A stretch of 64,000 nt of DNA. Source: Bifidobacterium oedipodis (GTDB taxonomy: Bacteria > Actinomycetota > Actinomycetes > Actinomycetales > Bifidobacteriaceae). Below the pieces are notes generated by a model. The model was not told where the DNA came from, did not search any database, and saw only the letters and a program-made list of their open reading frames with translations. The stretch spans positions 166,336 through 230,335 of the forward strand of contig NZ_JAAIII010000006.1 in assembly GCF_012932425.1 (NCBI RefSeq), read 5' to 3'. Made by a program: the position numbers and the translations under genes. Numbering within the stretch: the first letter of the stretch is position 1; each line of letters starts with the position of its first letter. Below, in pieces: positions 61,376 to 64,000 of the stretch.

Positions 61376-62641
61376 ATGGAACAAAAGGACGTCCTCAAAG
61401 CATTGCAGCGTGACCACGCGGCTGAATTGAAACTTGCCGCCGAGCGGTTGAAGGGTACCGCGAAGCATACCGAAATTATCCCATCCCCGCAGTTGAGCGA
61501 GCTGACCGGCCATGAGATTCTGCTGAAACCGGAGAATCTGCAGGTCACTGGTTCGTTCAAGATTCGCGGTGCTTACAATAAGATCGCTTCCCTCACTGAT
61601 GAGGAACTGGCCCATGGCATCGTCACCGCTTCGGCCGGCAACCATGCTCAGGGCGTGGCTTATGCGGCTCGCGAACGTGGTGCTCGCGCCACCATCGTTA
61701 TGCCGCAGATCACCCCGCCGCTGAAGGTTGATGCAACCAAGGCCTATGGGGCCGAGGTGGAGCTGGTCGGCGAAGTGTTCGACGAGTCCGCCGCGCATGC
61801 GCAGGAGCTTAGTGAAACCAAGGGCATGATTTATGTGCCGCCTTTCGATGATTACGAGGTGCTGTGCGGCCAAGGCACCATCGGCTTGGAAATCCTGGAA
61901 GATGTGCCCAACGTCACCGATGTGGTTGTGCCGTTGGGCGGCGGCGGCCTGGGTGCTGGCGTGGCATTGGCCATCAAAACGTTCAAACCCGAAGTTCGCG
62001 TGATTGGTGCCGTGCCTGAGGGCAGCCCCGCATGGAAGAACTCGTTGGCCGCAGGCCGTGTGATGCCGGCCGACCAGGTGCTCACTTCGGCCGAAGGCGT
62101 GGCAGTCAAGCGTCCGGGTGATCTGACCTTTGCGCTGCTCAATGAGTTCTTGGATGATCTGGTCACCGTCTCCGAGCGTGATATCAACGAGATGATTCTG
62201 TTGATGCTTGAAAAGCACAAGCTGGTGGTTGAAGCTGCTGGTGCGGTGTCGCTGGCTGCGCTGGAACATCTGAATCTGCGCTCGCGCAAGTTTGCCGCAG
62301 CCGGTGGCAACCATGTGGTCGTGCCGATTCTGTCAGGCGGCAACGAAGACACGGTGTCGATTGGTGCAGTGATTCAGAAGGGCATGATCGCCCGTGGCCG
62401 CATCATGAACTTTGAGGTTGAACTGCCCGATACTCCGGGCCAGCTGGTTAAGGTTGCCACGTTGCTGGCGCAGGAGCGTGCCAACGTTATCGCTCTGAAC
62501 CACGACCAGTTCAAAGCCTCCGGTCATTACACGAACGCGGTATCCCTCGGCGTCACCGTTGAAACCAGTGGCCCCGACCATATTGATCGGGTCTTCGCTG
62601 CTCTGCGCTCCGCAGGCTACAGCCCCAAGCGCATTTACTAA
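61376..62641 (+). CDS. ilvA: Threonine ammonia-lyase (threonine dehydratase)
   Basis: A 421-residue PLP enzyme that converts threonine to 2-oxobutanoate, the first step toward isoleucine. The PLP lysine is in TGSFKIRGAYNK, with ASAGNHAQGVAYA (substrate Asn loop) and VPLGGGGLGAGVA (phosphate-binding Gly loop). A C-terminal ACT-like domain (about 335-421, NFEVELPDTPGQLVKVATLL) suggests feedback control. The single ACT-like domain places it with the shorter TdcB/IlvA forms; biosynthetic or catabolic use cannot be settled from sequence. A strong terminator follows. Confidence 0.92.
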   Translation: MEQKDVLKALQRDHAAELKLAAERLKGTAKHTEIIPSPQLSELTGHEILLKPENLQVTGSFKIRGAYNKIASLTDEELAHGIVTASAGNHAQGVAYAARERGARATIVMPQITPPLKVDATKAYGAEVELVGEVFDESAAHAQELSETKGMIYVPPFDDYEVLCGQGTIGLEILEDVPNVTDVVVPLGGGGLGAGVALAIKTFKPEVRVIGAVPEGSPAWKNSLAAGRVMPADQVLTSAEGVAVKRPGDLTFALLNEFLDDLVTVSERDINEMILLMLEKHKLVVEAAGAVSLAALEHLNLRSRKFAAAGGNHVVVPILSGGNEDTVSIGAVIQKGMIARGRIMNFEVELPDTPGQLVKVATLLAQERANVIALNHDQFKASGHYTNAVSLGVTVETSGPDHIDRVFAALRSAGYSPKRIY

Positions 62642-62691
62642 TTACTGATTATTGCCTTGCCGAGCGGCGACCCCTTGGCTTAGGTAAGCAG

Positions 62692-62741
62692 AAAGCCCTG
62701 CAGTAGTAAGCCTCAAATGGCTTCTTACCGCAGGGCTTTTC
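62692..62741 (+). terminator. Terminator of ilvA
   Basis: Nested stem: aaagccctgc / gcagggcttt outside, gtaagcc / ggcttcttac inside, followed by TCTTCTAT. It serves ilvA and may also act on the convergent sirtuin gene. Confidence 0.85.
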
Positions 62742-62786
62742 TTCTATATAAACCTTTGATTGCTATCGGTTGACTGCGTGCTGGGC

Positions 62787-63539
62787 CTATCCTTTGGCGA
62801 TGGTTTCGTCCACCAGCTTCGGCAGGGCCACAGCGATGTCGTCGTGAATAAGACGTGTGGCCAGGCGATCATATTGTGTGCTGCCCATATTCATAATGGT
62901 GATGGGCACGCCGGCCTGCGCCGCAACCGGCACGATGCTGGCTGCGGGGTAGACCTCCAAGGTCGAGCCGATTACCCACAGCTCGTCGGCTTTGCAGGCG
63001 CGTTCATACGATTTTTCCATCGCGCCATCCGGCAGCGCTTCGCCGAAATACACCACGTCGGTTTTGATGATGCCATTGCAGGGCATATCCCCGCGATATG
63101 GCAGCCTGCGATGGCAATGCGGATCCGGTTCCTCATCCAAGTGGGCCATGATGTCCGCAGTGGCATATTGCTTATGGCATTTCATACAGTGCGAAGTGCC
63201 GATGGTGCCATGCAGGTTCACAATGACGTCACTGCTGTTGCCGGCTTTCTCATGCAAGGCATCGAAGTTTTGTGTGGCCAGCAGCGACAGCATGCCGGCT
63301 TGCTCCAACTTGACCAATGCCTTATGCGCTGCGCCAGGCTGTGCATTCCATACCGGTGATTCCTTCTGCCAACGCCAGGAGTATTCGCGATCCTCCTTGT
63401 TGTGCAGAAACAGATCGATGTCATAGACGCTCATTTGGTCAGGATGCTTGGTCCACACACCATCGGGACCACGAAAATCCGGAATACCGGCAGAGGTGGA
63501 GATGCCTGCGCCGGTTAATACTGCGATTGTTGTGCTCAT
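62787..63539 (-). CDS. Sirtuin, NAD-dependent protein deacylase
   Basis: A 250-residue Sir2 protein. It has TGAGISTSAGIPDFRGPDGVW (NAD site), TQNFDALHEKAG, catalytic His in VNLHGTIG, zinc-site CMKCHKQY with two later Cys (PHCHRRLPYRGDMPC), VVYFGEALP and VIGSTLEVYPAAS. The second zinc Cys pair is spaced CX12C rather than the usual CX2-4C, so zinc binding may differ. It removes acyl groups from protein lysines using NAD+. The start at 63539 has a weak ribosome site. Confidence 0.9.
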   Translation of the reverse strand: MSTTIAVLTGAGISTSAGIPDFRGPDGVWTKHPDQMSVYDIDLFLHNKEDREYSWRWQKESPVWNAQPGAAHKALVKLEQAGMLSLLATQNFDALHEKAGNSSDVIVNLHGTIGTSHCMKCHKQYATADIMAHLDEEPDPHCHRRLPYRGDMPCNGIIKTDVVYFGEALPDGAMEKSYERACKADELWVIGSTLEVYPAASIVPVAAQAGVPITIMNMGSTQYDRLATRLIHDDIAVALPKLVDETIAKG

Positions 63540-63994
63540 GCTTCAATCCTAGTGCGCTGTGGCCGGTATAGGAGGGAAAGGATCCCAAGATGAACGGTAC
63601 GCGACACGTTGGCGAATAGTGATTGCATAGCTGCCGATCCGTAGTTTGGCAGCTTACACTGAAGGTATCAGCGACGAAATGACCGTTAGCATCATGGTCT
63701 CGCCCCAAAGAAGCCGGCGTGCGACACGCCGAGGGAGGCCAGTGTTTGCAACGCTTTTCGCCATTTTGTGCTGCCCTGATTTGCGCGATGTCGCCAAAGG
63801 GAGTATGTTTATCTCTTGCTGCCGGTCGGCGAGGGGTTTGCTCCTGTGTGGGGTTGCTTCTGGTTGGCTGTGTGTGGTGGTTTGAGAACTCAAGAGTGTG
63901 TTTGTACTACTTCTTTATAGTCAATGATTGCCAGTCCGATCCCCGCTCCTGCCTGTTGGTGGGAGTCGCCGAGGGGCGTTGATGGGGGTTGGGG
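63540..63994 (+). promoter_or_regulatory. Promoter and leader region of an rRNA operon
   Basis: 455 bp without a protein gene. A promoter candidate is TTGCGC (63781) / TATGTT (63804) with a 17-bp spacer. 63882-63903 (tttgagaactcaagagtgtgtt) matches the GAGAACTCAA...GTGTG leader element seen before actinobacterial 16S genes, linked to antitermination and processing. G-rich stretches with potential processing stems (ctcctgcctgttggtgggag) precede the 16S start. Confidence 0.65.
63781..63809 (+). promoter_or_regulatory. Candidate rRNA promoter
   Basis: TTGCGC, 17-bp spacer, TATGTT. It lies about 185 bp before the presumed 16S start. Other hexamer pairs in the region are possible. Confidence 0.4.
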
Positions 63995-64000
63995 TTTTTG
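63995..64000 (+). rRNA. First bases of a 16S rRNA gene (cut by window edge)
   Basis: The window ends in TTTTTG. Bifidobacterial 16S rRNA begins TTTTTGTGGAGGGTTCG. Together with the leader just upstream, this places the 16S start at about 63995. Only six bases are visible, so the call rests on context. Confidence 0.55.

Overview
The window is a high-GC actinobacterial chromosome segment and looks like Bifidobacterium, most likely B. longum or a close relative. The evidence is a dense set of carbohydrate genes (four GH3 enzymes, a GH36 alpha-galactosidase, a GH13 alpha-glucosidase, a sugar ABC importer and an unlinked MsmK-type ATPase), AGGAG-type ribosome sites, an actinobacterial rRNA leader, and a last few bases that match the 5' end of bifidobacterial 16S rRNA. 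No tRNA, IS element or CRISPR array was recognised.

Layout. 1-4964: the front part of a Ser/Thr kinase, an MFS exporter, and a LytTR response regulator/GHKL histidine kinase pair on the minus strand. 4965-24640: a surface-glycoside island. It has three membrane-anchored GH3 enzymes with permuted domain order (5280, 8599, 16399), an Fe-S/flavin ene-reductase coupled to the second, an SDR dehydrogenase, a LysR regulator, an orphan LytTR regulator, a soluble GH3 in normal order (21504) and a GtrA-like membrane protein. Paired direct repeats 21 bp apart lie upstream of three of the four GH3 genes and suggest LytTR control. An ATPase gene preceded by two sets of short tandem repeats interrupts the island at 13776-15251.

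24641-29639: a DUF4143 ATPase behind a 33-bp-period repeat, the shared sugar-importer ATPase, a cluster of three DnaA boxes, and an AbiEi-like gene bracketed by 44-bp identical repeats. 29640-45132: mostly housekeeping and transport genes: DUF4032 kinase-like protein, RlmB, MFS, P-type ATPase, a repeat-rich membrane protein, dCTP deaminase, an esterase, TauE, a Na+/H+ antiporter and TadA. 45298-54539: a raffinose/melibiose-type locus (GH36, ROK regulator, binding protein, two permeases, GH13). The importer lacks an ATPase of its own and probably uses the one at 26652.

54751-61268: a compact signalling and export module made of a NarL-type regulator, a histidine kinase with a degenerate ATPase domain, two paralogous lipoproteins that share an upstream 17-bp element, and a MacA/MacB-like fusion protein, ATPase and permease. 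61376-64000: threonine ammonia-lyase, a sirtuin and the leader of an rRNA operon whose 16S gene begins at the right edge.

The best candidates for undescribed biology are the LytTR-linked permuted GH3 island and the twin-lipoprotein/degenerate-kinase/ABC module.
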